DNA of 64,000 bases from Nemorincola sp044225795 (GTDB lineage: Bacteria > Bacteroidota > Bacteroidia > Chitinophagales > Chitinophagaceae), in NCBI GenBank assembly GCA_044225795.1, contig JBGAIF010000006.1, positions 62,001-126,000 on the forward strand. The letters run 5' to 3'. The first letter of the stretch is position 1; each line of letters opens with the position of its first letter. This document shows, in pieces, positions 18,625 to 26,922 of this stretch. The position numbers were made by a program, and so were the translations under genes. Below the pieces are notes generated by a model that was not told the DNA's origin, searched no databases, and worked only from the letters and a program-made list of their open reading frames with translations.

Positions 18625-19491
18625 ATGTTGAATTTTTACGTAAGGCTTAGGTTTGTAGTTGTAATACTGTTTTTGTCAGGTTTATTGTCGCAGGGGTGCA
18701 ATATCATCAATCCCGCCGAAAAGGTACCCACATACATTCATGTGGATTCTTTCACCTTCAATAGTTATCTGCCCGGTGTTACCACATCACATAATATTGT
18801 TGCCGTTTCGGCATATTACAATAACTCCGCTATTGGCTTCTTCGATCTGCCGGCCACCATACCGGTACTTGCAGATGGCCATGGCGTGCTGGAACTTTAT
18901 CCGGTTGTACCTGTAGACGGGTTGAACAGCATTAATGTTGCATATCCGTTCTATCGCATTGATACATTCTCTTTCGATCCACAGCCGGGAAAGATCATTT
19001 ATTGCCATCCGCAAACTGGCTTTACAAGTGTTACAAAGGTCAATAAGTACTCTGATTTTTCAGGTAATACTTTTTTTGCCCGGTGGGGGGGTAATAAAGA
19101 CCTTACACTCGCATCCGACGATTCTCTGAAGTTTGATGGCACACCCACAGGAACGGTTGTTCTTAGTGCGGCTGGAGACAGTTCCATAGATAGCTCAACA
19201 ATTGTGTTTCCAATACCGGCGGGTCAGGCATTTCTCGAGTTCGATTATAAATCGGAGGTGCCTTTTTATGTGGGGATGCAGGGATTGCTTGGTGGTATAG
19301 TATCATCCCAGCCTTATTACCTGATGGGTGTGAAACCTTCGTCTACCTGGAAGAAGTTCTACATCAATGCTGCTGATTTCAATGGTCAGCTGAGGGCAGA
19401 TGAGTATCGGCTTTACCTGAAGATCAACCTCGGTGATGGGCAAACGAGGGGAAGATTCCTCATTGATAACATTCAACTCGTAAACTTCTGA
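18625..19491 (+). CDS. lipoprotein of unknown function
   Basis: Product of 288 residues with a lipoprotein signal (VVILFLSGLLSQGC) and then NIINPAEKVPTYIHVDSFTF. The sequence alternates in a beta-sandwich manner: an N-terminal part resembling a carboxypeptidase-regulatory or Ig-like fold (PATIPVLADGHGVLELYPVV) and a C-terminal jelly-roll-like part (AFLEFDYKSEVPFYVGMQG ... RGRFLIDNIQLVNF), the form of a carbohydrate-binding module. It lies three bases before the glycosylphosphotransferase, so a surface role tied to polysaccharide is possible. I do not recognise a named family. Confidence 0.75.
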   Translation: MLNFYVRLRFVVVILFLSGLLSQGCNIINPAEKVPTYIHVDSFTFNSYLPGVTTSHNIVAVSAYYNNSAIGFFDLPATIPVLADGHGVLELYPVVPVDGLNSINVAYPFYRIDTFSFDPQPGKIIYCHPQTGFTSVTKVNKYSDFSGNTFFARWGGNKDLTLASDDSLKFDGTPTGTVVLSAAGDSSIDSSTIVFPIPAGQAFLEFDYKSEVPFYVGMQGLLGGIVSSQPYYLMGVKPSSTWKKFYINAADFNGQLRADEYRLYLKINLGDGQTRGRFLIDNIQLVNF

Positions 19492-19493
19492 TA

Positions 19494-20918
19494 ATGAGGT
19501 TGGACCCAATGAAACGCAAAGCTATACGGCAGATGATACTGCTGGACTATGTAGCAGCGGCATTGGCATGGTTCACCTTCTGGATGTACCGGCAGAATAA
19601 GCTGACCGGGGTTTCTTATTTTTCTACGCTCCCAAAATTCCAGGTGCGCGATTACTTCGCAACCCTGATGGCAGTTCCTTTTGCCTGGCTGGTGGCCTAC
19701 GTCATGTCAGGAACTTATTTTGACTTGTACCGCAAGTCGAGGCTCAATGAAATAAACCGTACGTTGATATCCTGTATCATAGGTTGCCTGCTGATATCTG
19801 TGATCGTATTTGCCAATGATACCGGCGACTACCGGTATATCATGAATGCATTCGGGCATTACCTGCTCATACATACAGTGTATGCGCTGGTATTCAGATT
19901 GTATATACTTTACCGAGTTAAAATAAATCTTACAAAAGGGACAGTAGGGTTCAGGACATTGATCATAGGCGGCAACCAGCAGGCCATTGACATTTACAAA
20001 CAGGTGCTTGACAACCCCAAGGCATTGGGCAACATCTTTGCGGGCTTCATTTATTCGAACAAAGAGGCCAGCAACGGTATGACAAAGTACTTGCCACAAC
20101 TGGGGCATTTATCACAACTGGAGGATATCATAGACCAGCACCAGATAGAGGAGGTCATCGTCGCAGTAGATTCCTCAGAGCACCATCTGCTGGAGAATAT
20201 ACTCACGCGCCTTTGTTACCGTCCCGTGGTGGTAAAGGTTTTGCCGGACTATTACGATATCATATCGGGATCGGTAAAGACGAGTAATGTATATGACGCT
20301 GTCCTTATCCACATTCACCCCGACCTGATGCCTGATTGGCAGCGGGTATGGAAACGTGTGATTGATATAGTATTCTCAGGCGCGGCGCTTATGGTACTTA
20401 GTCCGTTCCTGCTTCTGACTGCCATAATGGTAAAGTTATCATCAAAGGGACCTATATTCTACAAACAGGAGCGTATCGGCATCTTCGGCAGGCCGTTCCA
20501 TATTTTTAAGTTCCGGTCCATGTTCGTTGATGCAGAAGTTGCCGGCCCTGCACTCAGTAGCAAGGCGGACCCCCGTATCACTCCCTGGGGTCGGTTCATG
20601 CGTAAGTGGCGAATTGATGAGCTGCCACAGTTCATCAACATCATCAAGGGTGATATGTCCCTTGTTGGTCCCCGTCCGGAACGTAAGCACTATATTGATA
20701 TCATCAGCGCTACACACGCGCACTACAAGTACCTGCACAAGGTTAAGCCGGGACTCACGTCGTGGGGTATGGTGCAATTCGGGTATGCCGAGAACGTGAA
20801 CGAAATGATAGAGCGAATGAAGTATGACCTGCTGTATATTGAGAACTGCTCCCTGGCGCTCGATGTGAAGATCATGCTCTACACCCTGATGGTATTGTTC
20901 CAGGGAAGGGGTAAGTAA
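19494..20918 (+). CDS. polyprenyl glycosylphosphotransferase (EPS-initiating)
   Basis: Membrane enzyme that moves a sugar-1-phosphate from a nucleotide sugar to undecaprenyl phosphate, the first step of polysaccharide assembly. N-terminal half: four transmembrane segments (from about residue 13) and a CoA-binding-like Rossmann region (RTLIIGGNQQAIDIYKQVL). C-terminal half: the WbaP/WcaJ catalytic domain starting with KRVIDIVFSGAALMVLSP, then GPIFYKQERIGIFGRPFHIFKFRSM, WRIDELPQFINIIKGDMSLVGPRPE and VKPGLTSWGMVQFGY. All expected motifs are present, so it should be active. Start is the ATG at 19494 or the ATG 15 bases later (MKRKAIRQ). A second, shorter initiating enzyme lies at 39657-40844. Its stop is two bases from the convergent folC stop. 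Confidence 0.93.
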   Translation: MRLDPMKRKAIRQMILLDYVAAALAWFTFWMYRQNKLTGVSYFSTLPKFQVRDYFATLMAVPFAWLVAYVMSGTYFDLYRKSRLNEINRTLISCIIGCLLISVIVFANDTGDYRYIMNAFGHYLLIHTVYALVFRLYILYRVKINLTKGTVGFRTLIIGGNQQAIDIYKQVLDNPKALGNIFAGFIYSNKEASNGMTKYLPQLGHLSQLEDIIDQHQIEEVIVAVDSSEHHLLENILTRLCYRPVVVKVLPDYYDIISGSVKTSNVYDAVLIHIHPDLMPDWQRVWKRVIDIVFSGAALMVLSPFLLLTAIMVKLSSKGPIFYKQERIGIFGRPFHIFKFRSMFVDAEVAGPALSSKADPRITPWGRFMRKWRIDELPQFINIIKGDMSLVGPRPERKHYIDIISATHAHYKYLHKVKPGLTSWGMVQFGYAENVNEMIERMKYDLLYIENCSLALDVKIMLYTLMVLFQGRGK

Positions 20919-20920
20919 AG

Positions 20921-22258
20921 CTATTGACCTGTTATCTTTTCTTTTGCTGTTTCCAAGGCTGATAGTGCTTCGCCGACAATAAAGAAACTGCCGGTAATGA
21001 GAAGCGCATCATTTTCTGTCATCGCAGCTTTTGCTGCGGTTACTGCATCTGCTACAGAGTTGTAGGCATTGCCATGCAGCCCCGATTGATCCGCAATCTC
21101 CTTTAGTTCGCCTGCAGGGAGGGCGCGCGGCAGATCGGCATTGCAGAAGTAGTAGGTACAATCTTTAGGAAAGAGCGATAGTGCTTCCTGCACATCTTTA
21201 TCACGAACAAAGCCAGTAACGATGTGTTTCTTTGCCGCCTTCACCTGCCGCCATTGATTCATTACTTCTCCTATGCCTGCGGGGTTATGTGCCACATCAC
21301 ATATGATGGCGGGATACTCCTGCAACCAATCCCAGCGGCCGCGCAGCCCGGTGGTTCTTTTTACATTGCCCAGAGCCGCAAGGGTAGAAGGGATAGATAG
21401 GTTGAAACCCATATGGGTCAGCAGTTCGGTAGCAGTAAGAACGGTCTTGATATTGTGCTGCTGGTAGTTGCCCAGCATGTCGGTATGCAGGTCATACATC
21501 TCACGGCGCGCGTTGTTAATGACCTTGTAGTATTGTGTACGCGCATCCTGGCTCACACGCACTATGCCCCATAATGTCTCGGCATAGTAGAGCGTACTCT
21601 GTTTATGTACGGAATGTTCAAAGAAGACACGTTCGGTTTCTTCCTGTTGCTCTCCTATGATGGTAGGCGTATGCTGCTTCATGATGCCCGCTTTTTCAGC
21701 AGCTATCTCAGCAAGTGTATTGCCCAGGAGGTCCTTATGATCGTAACTGATATTGGTAATGATGGATAGCAGGGGAGAGATGACATTGGTGCTGTCGAGA
21801 CGGCCGCCAAGGCCTGTCTCAATGATAGCAATATCTACCTGTTCTTCTGCAAATGCGGCAAATGCCATAGCAACGTTGATCTCAAAGAATGACGGGTTAA
21901 CGTCCTCAATAAGCTGCTTGTGCTTTGCCACGAAGTCTATAACCCATTCCTTGCTTACCGGAACGCCATTGACACGGATGCGTTCCCTGAAGTCGGTAAG
22001 GTGAGGAGAAGTGTATAGGCCGGTCTTATAGCCTGCATCCTGTAAGACGGCGGCAAGTGCGTGGCTTGTGCTGCCCTTGCCATTGGTGCCTGCTATATGT
22101 ACCGATCTGAATTTTGTATGAGGGTCTCCTAATGCTGAACATAACTTCAGCGTATTAGTAAGGTCGGGTTTTAGTGCTGCCTTGCCGATTCGTGTGAACA
22201 TTGGCAGGCGCTCGTATAAATAGTCAAGTGTTTCTTTGTATGCGGTATGGTCGCCCAT
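20921..22258 (-). CDS. folC: bifunctional folylpolyglutamate/dihydrofolate synthase
   Basis: Adds glutamate to dihydropteroate and to folates. Mur-ligase fold: P-loop HIAGTNGKGSTSHALAAVL, TGLYTSPHLTDFRERI, ETGLGGRLDSTN, and ITNISYDHKDLLGNTLAEIA with the ligase histidine. The C-terminal Mur domain has GRWDWLQEYPAIICDVAHNP. Length 445 is normal. The start is five bases after the stop of the TonB-like gene, so the two are probably one transcript. Confidence 0.95.
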   Translation of the reverse strand: MGDHTAYKETLDYLYERLPMFTRIGKAALKPDLTNTLKLCSALGDPHTKFRSVHIAGTNGKGSTSHALAAVLQDAGYKTGLYTSPHLTDFRERIRVNGVPVSKEWVIDFVAKHKQLIEDVNPSFFEINVAMAFAAFAEEQVDIAIIETGLGGRLDSTNVISPLLSIITNISYDHKDLLGNTLAEIAAEKAGIMKQHTPTIIGEQQEETERVFFEHSVHKQSTLYYAETLWGIVRVSQDARTQYYKVINNARREMYDLHTDMLGNYQQHNIKTVLTATELLTHMGFNLSIPSTLAALGNVKRTTGLRGRWDWLQEYPAIICDVAHNPAGIGEVMNQWRQVKAAKKHIVTGFVRDKDVQEALSLFPKDCTYYFCNADLPRALPAGELKEIADQSGLHGNAYNSVADAVTAAKAAMTENDALLITGSFFIVGEALSALETAKEKITGQ

Positions 22259-22263
22259 AGGTA

Positions 22264-23088
22264 TCAGCGCGTTTTGAAGTAAAAGGTCACATCTCCCGAT
22301 TGCTCCGGCTCCTGTCCTTCACTTGCGCTGAATTTAACCGTACTCAGCTTTTCCATGGCCAGCCTGGTGAGTGTGGGGCCCGATGTGCTTTTAACCCGTT
22401 TATTGATGATGGCGCCACTGCGGTTCACGGTGACATAGATGACAACTTTACCGCTCTCGTTGAACTCTGCCTCAAATTTCTTCGGGTATATCTCTCTGCC
22501 ACGGAGATTGTGACCTATGCCGCCGGAGCCATTTCCGGGTACACCGGTATAGTTGGTAGCACCCGGGGTGCCTCCGGGTACGCCACGGTCACCGGGACCG
22601 GTAGTATTCCCTTCACTGGTGCCCGGCGCATTTTGTGTGGCACTGTTACCTCCCTGGCCAGTTTCGCCGGCATAAGAATACTTGGGTTTTTCCCGGGGTT
22701 TGGGAGGCGTAGGTTTGTTGGTATTATTATCAGCGGGCTGAACGACTTTTGTCTTAGTGCGTGTATTGTCCACAGAAGGCGCATCTGCCTCATTGGAGCG
22801 AACAACATCGTGAGGTATGCTCACCTTTGGCGCATTATTCTTATACACCACTGCTGCCTGGTAGGGGGCCGGTGATTTTTTTGACATTGGCTGATCGTCG
22901 CCACTGCCGTTATCGCTTGTGCCGAGGTTCACTTCCAAACCACCTTCAAGAAACGCGGGTGGAGGTGGCGGGCTGATAGTGTAGCTGATCAGGAAGAACA
23001 GCAGCAACAGCAATACGTGGATCAGGATGGTCCACATCGCCGCTTTTGTATTGAACACGGGTTGCCTTTGTTGCTGCAGAGCTATCAT
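22264..23088 (-). CDS. TonB-like energy transducer family protein
   Basis: Product of 274 residues: short cytoplasmic N-terminus, one transmembrane helix (AAMWTILIHVLLLLLFFLISY), a proline stretch (SPPPPPAF), a long Gly/Asn/Pro-rich periplasmic linker, and a C-terminal TonB-like domain (FNESGKVVIYVTVNRSGAII...VKFSASEGQEPEQSGDVTFYF). This fits TonB or TolA-type proteins that transmit proton-motive force to outer-membrane receptors. The C-terminal domain ends in VTFYFKTR in place of the usual 'V.F.' plus short tail. No exbB or exbD gene is adjacent. It precedes folC by five bases. Confidence 0.82.
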   Translation of the reverse strand: MIALQQQRQPVFNTKAAMWTILIHVLLLLLFFLISYTISPPPPPAFLEGGLEVNLGTSDNGSGDDQPMSKKSPAPYQAAVVYKNNAPKVSIPHDVVRSNEADAPSVDNTRTKTKVVQPADNNTNKPTPPKPREKPKYSYAGETGQGGNSATQNAPGTSEGNTTGPGDRGVPGGTPGATNYTGVPGNGSGGIGHNLRGREIYPKKFEAEFNESGKVVIYVTVNRSGAIINKRVKSTSGPTLTRLAMEKLSTVKFSASEGQEPEQSGDVTFYFKTR

Positions 23089-23150
23089 TACTTTTTTAAA
23101 AGTAAGTAAAATTATGAGAGGTAAACGTTAAAAAGTTATCAAATTGAGGC

Positions 23151-24434
23151 TTAGTGTGCAAAGTCAATATCGTAGTTCTTCATACGTTCAACCGGAGGGT
23201 TGAAGTAACCGAACTTAACATTGGGGAACTCTTCATGGATGAGCTCCAGCATCTGGCGCATGCCCATACATTCGCCGGTATCGCCCACGCCCATGAGACC
23301 GAGGTACCAATCGGGATCTATGTTGAAACTGCGCCATTGTATCATGCTCAGGTCCGTAGTACGGATCAGTTCGCGCAGGGCTTCATATTCAGCAATGCTG
23401 TCTGTCATGCCGGGGAATACAAAATAATTTATAGAGGCCCATCCACCGTGCTTGCGCACTACACGCAGGCTTTCTACAATGTCTTCAAACTTGTAGTTGT
23501 TAGGACGGTAATATTTTGTATAAATATCAGGCCGGGCGGAGTTGAGGCTGACTCGGATGCTATCGAGCCCCGCCTGCATCAGCTTTTCTACCGCATCGGG
23601 TTTGCTGCCGTTGGTATTGATGTTTATGCTGCCTTTACCGGTATGTTTGCGTATCTCGATGATCGATTCGCGTATGGTCTCCCACATAAGCAATGGCTCG
23701 CCCTCGCAGCCCTGCCCGAAGCTGACAATAGGATAGGGGGCCGTCTCCAGATGCGGAACCGTGAATTCAACTATCTCTGCTGCTGTTGGCTTGAACTGCA
23801 GCCTGTCCTGTGGTGATACGATGGTCTCGTCCTCAGGCTGGAAAGAGATGCAGCCAATGCAATTGGCATTACAGGCCGGGGAAGTAGGTATTGGACATTC
23901 CCACCGTCCCATAAAGTAATTGCGTGCGGCGGGGCAATTGTAGGTGAGTGCACAATTATCGGCAAGGTGTTTTACCAGCCTGTTGTGCGGGTATGCTTTT
24001 GTGAGCACATCTACACCATGTTTAATTTTATCATCATCATAACCGCTGCATTCCTGCCTGATATCGCGCTCGATACGCATGGCAGGGACGTAGAATTTAT
24101 CATTATACCATCCGGCGGCCGTGTAACAGAAAAGCGGAAGTGTTGGTGCGTCGTCAGAAGTTTCAAATGCGGCAAGATAGAAGCCGGTATGGGCCGGAGG
24201 CAGGAAAGCAGCTACAGCCCAGCCTTTTTCGCAAAGGCGCATTTCCCCCGTCGTTACATCTATACCTATGCCACGTCTGCCGGGCAGCTCATACAGATTA
24301 CCTCCGTCGGGTAGTTCTATCCAATCTTCCCCGGGGATAGGCATGGCTTCCCAGCCACTGCGGCCCACTACATACAGTGATGTATCTTCGAAGATGTTGC
24401 CCTCTCCGTCAGAGTATAAGATATATGGTGTCAT
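23151..24434 (-). CDS. radical SAM protein of unknown function
   Basis: The [4Fe-4S]/SAM motif is CNANCIGC (C-x3-C-x2-C), near residue 188, preceded by a domain of about 180 residues with no match I know. Downstream are GQGCEGEPLL (the glycine-rich SAM-contact motif, GGEP-like), SININTNGSKPDAVEKLM and LDSIRVSLNSARPDIYTKYY, all normal for the partial TIM barrel. Further cysteines (CALTYNCPAARNYFMGRWEC) before the motif and CMGMRQM near the end might bind extra metal. The substrate is unknown. A -7 box TACCTTTG lies at 24497-24504 on the minus strand, which would give a leader of about 55 bases. Confidence 0.88.
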   Translation of the reverse strand: MTPYILYSDGEGNIFEDTSLYVVGRSGWEAMPIPGEDWIELPDGGNLYELPGRRGIGIDVTTGEMRLCEKGWAVAAFLPPAHTGFYLAAFETSDDAPTLPLFCYTAAGWYNDKFYVPAMRIERDIRQECSGYDDDKIKHGVDVLTKAYPHNRLVKHLADNCALTYNCPAARNYFMGRWECPIPTSPACNANCIGCISFQPEDETIVSPQDRLQFKPTAAEIVEFTVPHLETAPYPIVSFGQGCEGEPLLMWETIRESIIEIRKHTGKGSININTNGSKPDAVEKLMQAGLDSIRVSLNSARPDIYTKYYRPNNYKFEDIVESLRVVRKHGGWASINYFVFPGMTDSIAEYEALRELIRTTDLSMIQWRSFNIDPDWYLGLMGVGDTGECMGMRQMLELIHEEFPNVKFGYFNPPVERMKNYDIDFAH

Positions 24435-24554
24435 TACTTTGGTAAAATTCTTATATGAAATAGGTCATTCCAGGGTTTTCGCCCTGCAATGCATCGCAAA
24501 GGTAAGACTATTTAATTTGACGGGCGGGCACAGACAGAGTAGGTAGGTTGTGCA

Positions 24555-25166
24555 CTACCAATCATCATTGCGACGCTTTGGGCGGTATTCTTCCACCTTA
24601 TCCGAGCAAAATTTCTCAAGCTCTGACACGGCGACATTGGCGACAGGAATGGTCCACTGGTGCAACTGGTTGTTTGTGCAATCAACAGACAGTATGCCAT
24701 AGCGCAACACAACCTGTTCTATCTCCGTCCATGGGATGAACCGTTTGCGGGAAGTGACAGGAAGCCTAACTCCGTCATCCTCAATATGGATATATAATGG
24801 TGTTCCGGCTGATCGTTCCCAATAGACCGCAAAAATGATAGCAGCGCTCAACATTGAAAATATACCTATGGGGAACCTCCAGCCATGAATAACGGAGTAA
24901 ACCGCTATTGCCAGTGAGATGGCGAGCTCTATAAAACGGAATACAATATTTGACGACCTGCCGGTAACCAGTTGGTTTTTAACAATGGTGATCAAGGCCA
25001 GTAATATGCCTGCGACCATGAGTGCAAGCCCCTGGTAGGTAATATCATAGTTGTATCGGAAAATGATGGCACCGGCAACAATGAATGCCAAAGCACTAAC
25101 AAGGTGTAGCGTAGTGATCTGGTGAGGTTTCACCTTCTCATCAGCTACCTGCAGATCGTAAGTCAT
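24555..25166 (-). CDS. four-helix membrane protein with cytoplasmic PH-like domain
   Basis: Product of 203 residues, not a family I can name. Four hydrophobic segments lie at about residues 20-42, 47-66, 76-96 and 103-120, followed by a soluble C-terminus (TPLYIHIEDDGVRLPVTSRK, then FIPWTEIEQVVLRYGILSVD) with the strand and 'W.EI..V' pattern of bacterial PH-like domains, and a basic end. The ATG follows a perfect TACCTTTG box with only four bases between. No partner gene is evident. Confidence 0.72.
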   Translation of the reverse strand: MTYDLQVADEKVKPHQITTLHLVSALAFIVAGAIIFRYNYDITYQGLALMVAGILLALITIVKNQLVTGRSSNIVFRFIELAISLAIAVYSVIHGWRFPIGIFSMLSAAIIFAVYWERSAGTPLYIHIEDDGVRLPVTSRKRFIPWTEIEQVVLRYGILSVDCTNNQLHQWTIPVANVAVSELEKFCSDKVEEYRPKRRNDDW

Positions 25167-25170
25167 GGCG

Positions 25171-25178
25171 CAAAGGTA
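25171..25178 (-). promoter_or_regulatory. -7 box abutting a start codon
   Basis: Minus strand TACCTTTG is the preferred form of the Bacteroidota -7 element; the next bases are CGCC and then the ATG at 25166. Transcription would begin within or next to the start codon, giving a leaderless mRNA. Confidence 0.5.
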
Positions 25179-25190
25179 TGAAACACAGCC

Positions 25191-26030
25191 TTATTGCTGT
25201 GCGGCTGGCTGTTCTGCAAATTCAAGCAGGCCGCTCGGCAATTTTACATCAAAGTCTTTCAGTGTCTTGCTTACATCGCCCTGTAGGTGGAGCCGTTCGA
25301 CTTCGACCATTTTACGTAGCCTCCAGCCCAGATATGAATCTCCGGTAGGTATGCCAAACCTTGACAATGCCTGGCCTACTATTTTTGAGGCTTTCTGAAA
25401 TTGCTGTGAGCAGAAGCTGATCAGTTGGTTATCGTAATAGGTATCCGGTTTAGATGTGACCTTCTTACCGCCCTCCAGTATGCGGATGGCGGCATTCTCT
25501 GCAACCAACCTGTTCCACTCTTCACCATCCACTTCCAGTTCTGCCGGAGTGATGACGCGAGCCAGCCTGCGGGCTTTGATCAGTTCTTTTGACCTGATGT
25601 CTGCAATGCTCTTTGGAAAGAATAGTTTTCCATTCTCGTCGAGGAAGGGCAGGCCTGCAATGCTGACGATGTGATACCTGCCAATATATGCGCCGAGGTA
25701 TTTAAGTGTCCACAGATAGGTGCACATATCGGCGGGAAGCGGTGCCACCCATATCCAAACCCGGGCTTCTTCATTCTTCGACAATTCGATACTCACCTGA
25801 GAGAGGCGCTCGGTATCATCGACCTCCACCGGCGTCTTATCGTTGTTGACCACCTGCTGCCAGAAAGCAGTACGCATTTCGGAAAACTTTTGTCCCTCCT
25901 CTTTTTGCAGCGGGCCTACACTTAATACATCTCTCATCACTATAACCTCGCCGGCCATAGACGGTTCAGCTGCCACCGCTTCGTTTAGCGGAATTGCAGC
26001 CATATCGCCGATCACAATGTGGTATATCAT
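25191..26030 (-). CDS. DUF1835/DUF3658 domain protein
   Basis: Product of 279 residues. The N-terminus (MIYHIVIGDMAAIPLNEAV ... VIVMRDVLSVGPL) is the DUF1835 signature, and the C-terminal half (about residues 170-265, with LISFCSQQFQKASKIVGQAL and GDSYLGWRLRKMVEVERLHL) fits DUF3658, the domain usually paired with it. Function is unknown; the domain has been compared to Rossmann-type folds. The reading frame ends with a short AQQ tail 24 bases before the neighbouring start. No clear -7 box was found upstream. Confidence 0.82.
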   Translation of the reverse strand: MIYHIVIGDMAAIPLNEAVAAEPSMAGEVIVMRDVLSVGPLQKEEGQKFSEMRTAFWQQVVNNDKTPVEVDDTERLSQVSIELSKNEEARVWIWVAPLPADMCTYLWTLKYLGAYIGRYHIVSIAGLPFLDENGKLFFPKSIADIRSKELIKARRLARVITPAELEVDGEEWNRLVAENAAIRILEGGKKVTSKPDTYYDNQLISFCSQQFQKASKIVGQALSRFGIPTGDSYLGWRLRKMVEVERLHLQGDVSKTLKDFDVKLPSGLLEFAEQPAAQQ

Positions 26031-26244
26031 GCTTTATGTACCTTATTGACAGAATTTACATTAATTAACTGAGCCATAAATTTCGGAATCGTAGTTTTGC
26101 CTTCGTTCCGGAGTTATCCACACCCGTAGAATAACTAAATTTCTGCCATTTTTTAAAAGGATTAATTTTACTCATCATATAGTGTCAATGTGCAGTTGCG
26201 CATTGATGCTTAATGGTATAATTTTATATAACTGAACTGCATAG

Positions 26245-26922
26245 ATGAGCTACAGGTATCTCTTAATAATATTTTTACTATTTGCAGTCAATCGTTCACA
26301 AGGTCAGGAGTCCTCACTTATGGCCAACGTGGACAACGCCTTTCTCGACAAATTAATTGCGGCAGCCAAAGCCAATTACCCCAAAGTAAAAGCGCAGGAT
26401 GTGCATGTGAACATTGCCAACATTGCCGTGAATAAGGCTAAGCTGGACTGGCTGAGCATAGTGTCATTTACTTACTTATACAGCCCGAATAACAGTACCA
26501 CAGCACTGGTGAATCCATCACTGCTCAATGGTTACCAGTTTGGGTTCTCTACCACTATCGGCGGGATATTGCAACGGCCCGGAGCAGTGAAAACGGCAAA
26601 GCAAGAACTTCGATTGGCTGAGCTGAGCAGGGAAGAGTACGATCTCTCCGTAACCGCACAGGTGAAACAACGGTATTATGCTTATGTAACACTTCAGTCG
26701 GTGCTTAATTGGCGTCTAAAGTCACTCGAAACTGCGGAGGCGACACTGAAGGAAATGAAATACAAGTTTGAAAAAGGCCTGGAAACATTTGAGAACTACA
26801 ACCGCGCGCAGACATTTGTTTCTACTTCGACGCAATCCAAGATCGAAACTGAGGGTTCTCTTCTGTTAGCCAAAACGAATCTCGAAGAGATAATAGGGAC
26901 TAAACTTGAATCGATACAGTAA
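26245..26922 (+). CDS. half-length TolC-family outer-membrane protein
   Basis: Product of 225 residues with a signal peptide (YLLIIFLLFAVNRSQGQ). The helical segment (LDKLIAAAKANYPKVKAQDVHVNIANIAVNKAKLDWL), a short beta part (FTYLYSPNNSTTALVNPSLL), and then long helices (TAKQELRLAELSREEYDLSV... LKEMKYKFEKGLETFENYNR) match one structural repeat of TolC. Normal TolC has two repeats and about 430-480 residues, so this is a half unit that would need six, not three, copies for a full channel. It opens the EPS operon and overlaps the chain-length gene by one base (TAATG), which suggests it helps export the polymer. A -7 box TAGTTTTG lies at 26092-26099, well upstream. Confidence 0.8.
   Translation: MSYRYLLIIFLLFAVNRSQGQESSLMANVDNAFLDKLIAAAKANYPKVKAQDVHVNIANIAVNKAKLDWLSIVSFTYLYSPNNSTTALVNPSLLNGYQFGFSTTIGGILQRPGAVKTAKQELRLAELSREEYDLSVTAQVKQRYYAYVTLQSVLNWRLKSLETAEATLKEMKYKFEKGLETFENYNRAQTFVSTSTQSKIETEGSLLLAKTNLEEIIGTKLESIQ

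Noticed and set aside
26114..26122. Perfect DnaA box TTATCCACA
   Set aside because: Single site without clustering or an AT-rich unwinding region; one such 9-mer (and another at 54635-54643) is near the number expected by chance in 64 kb.
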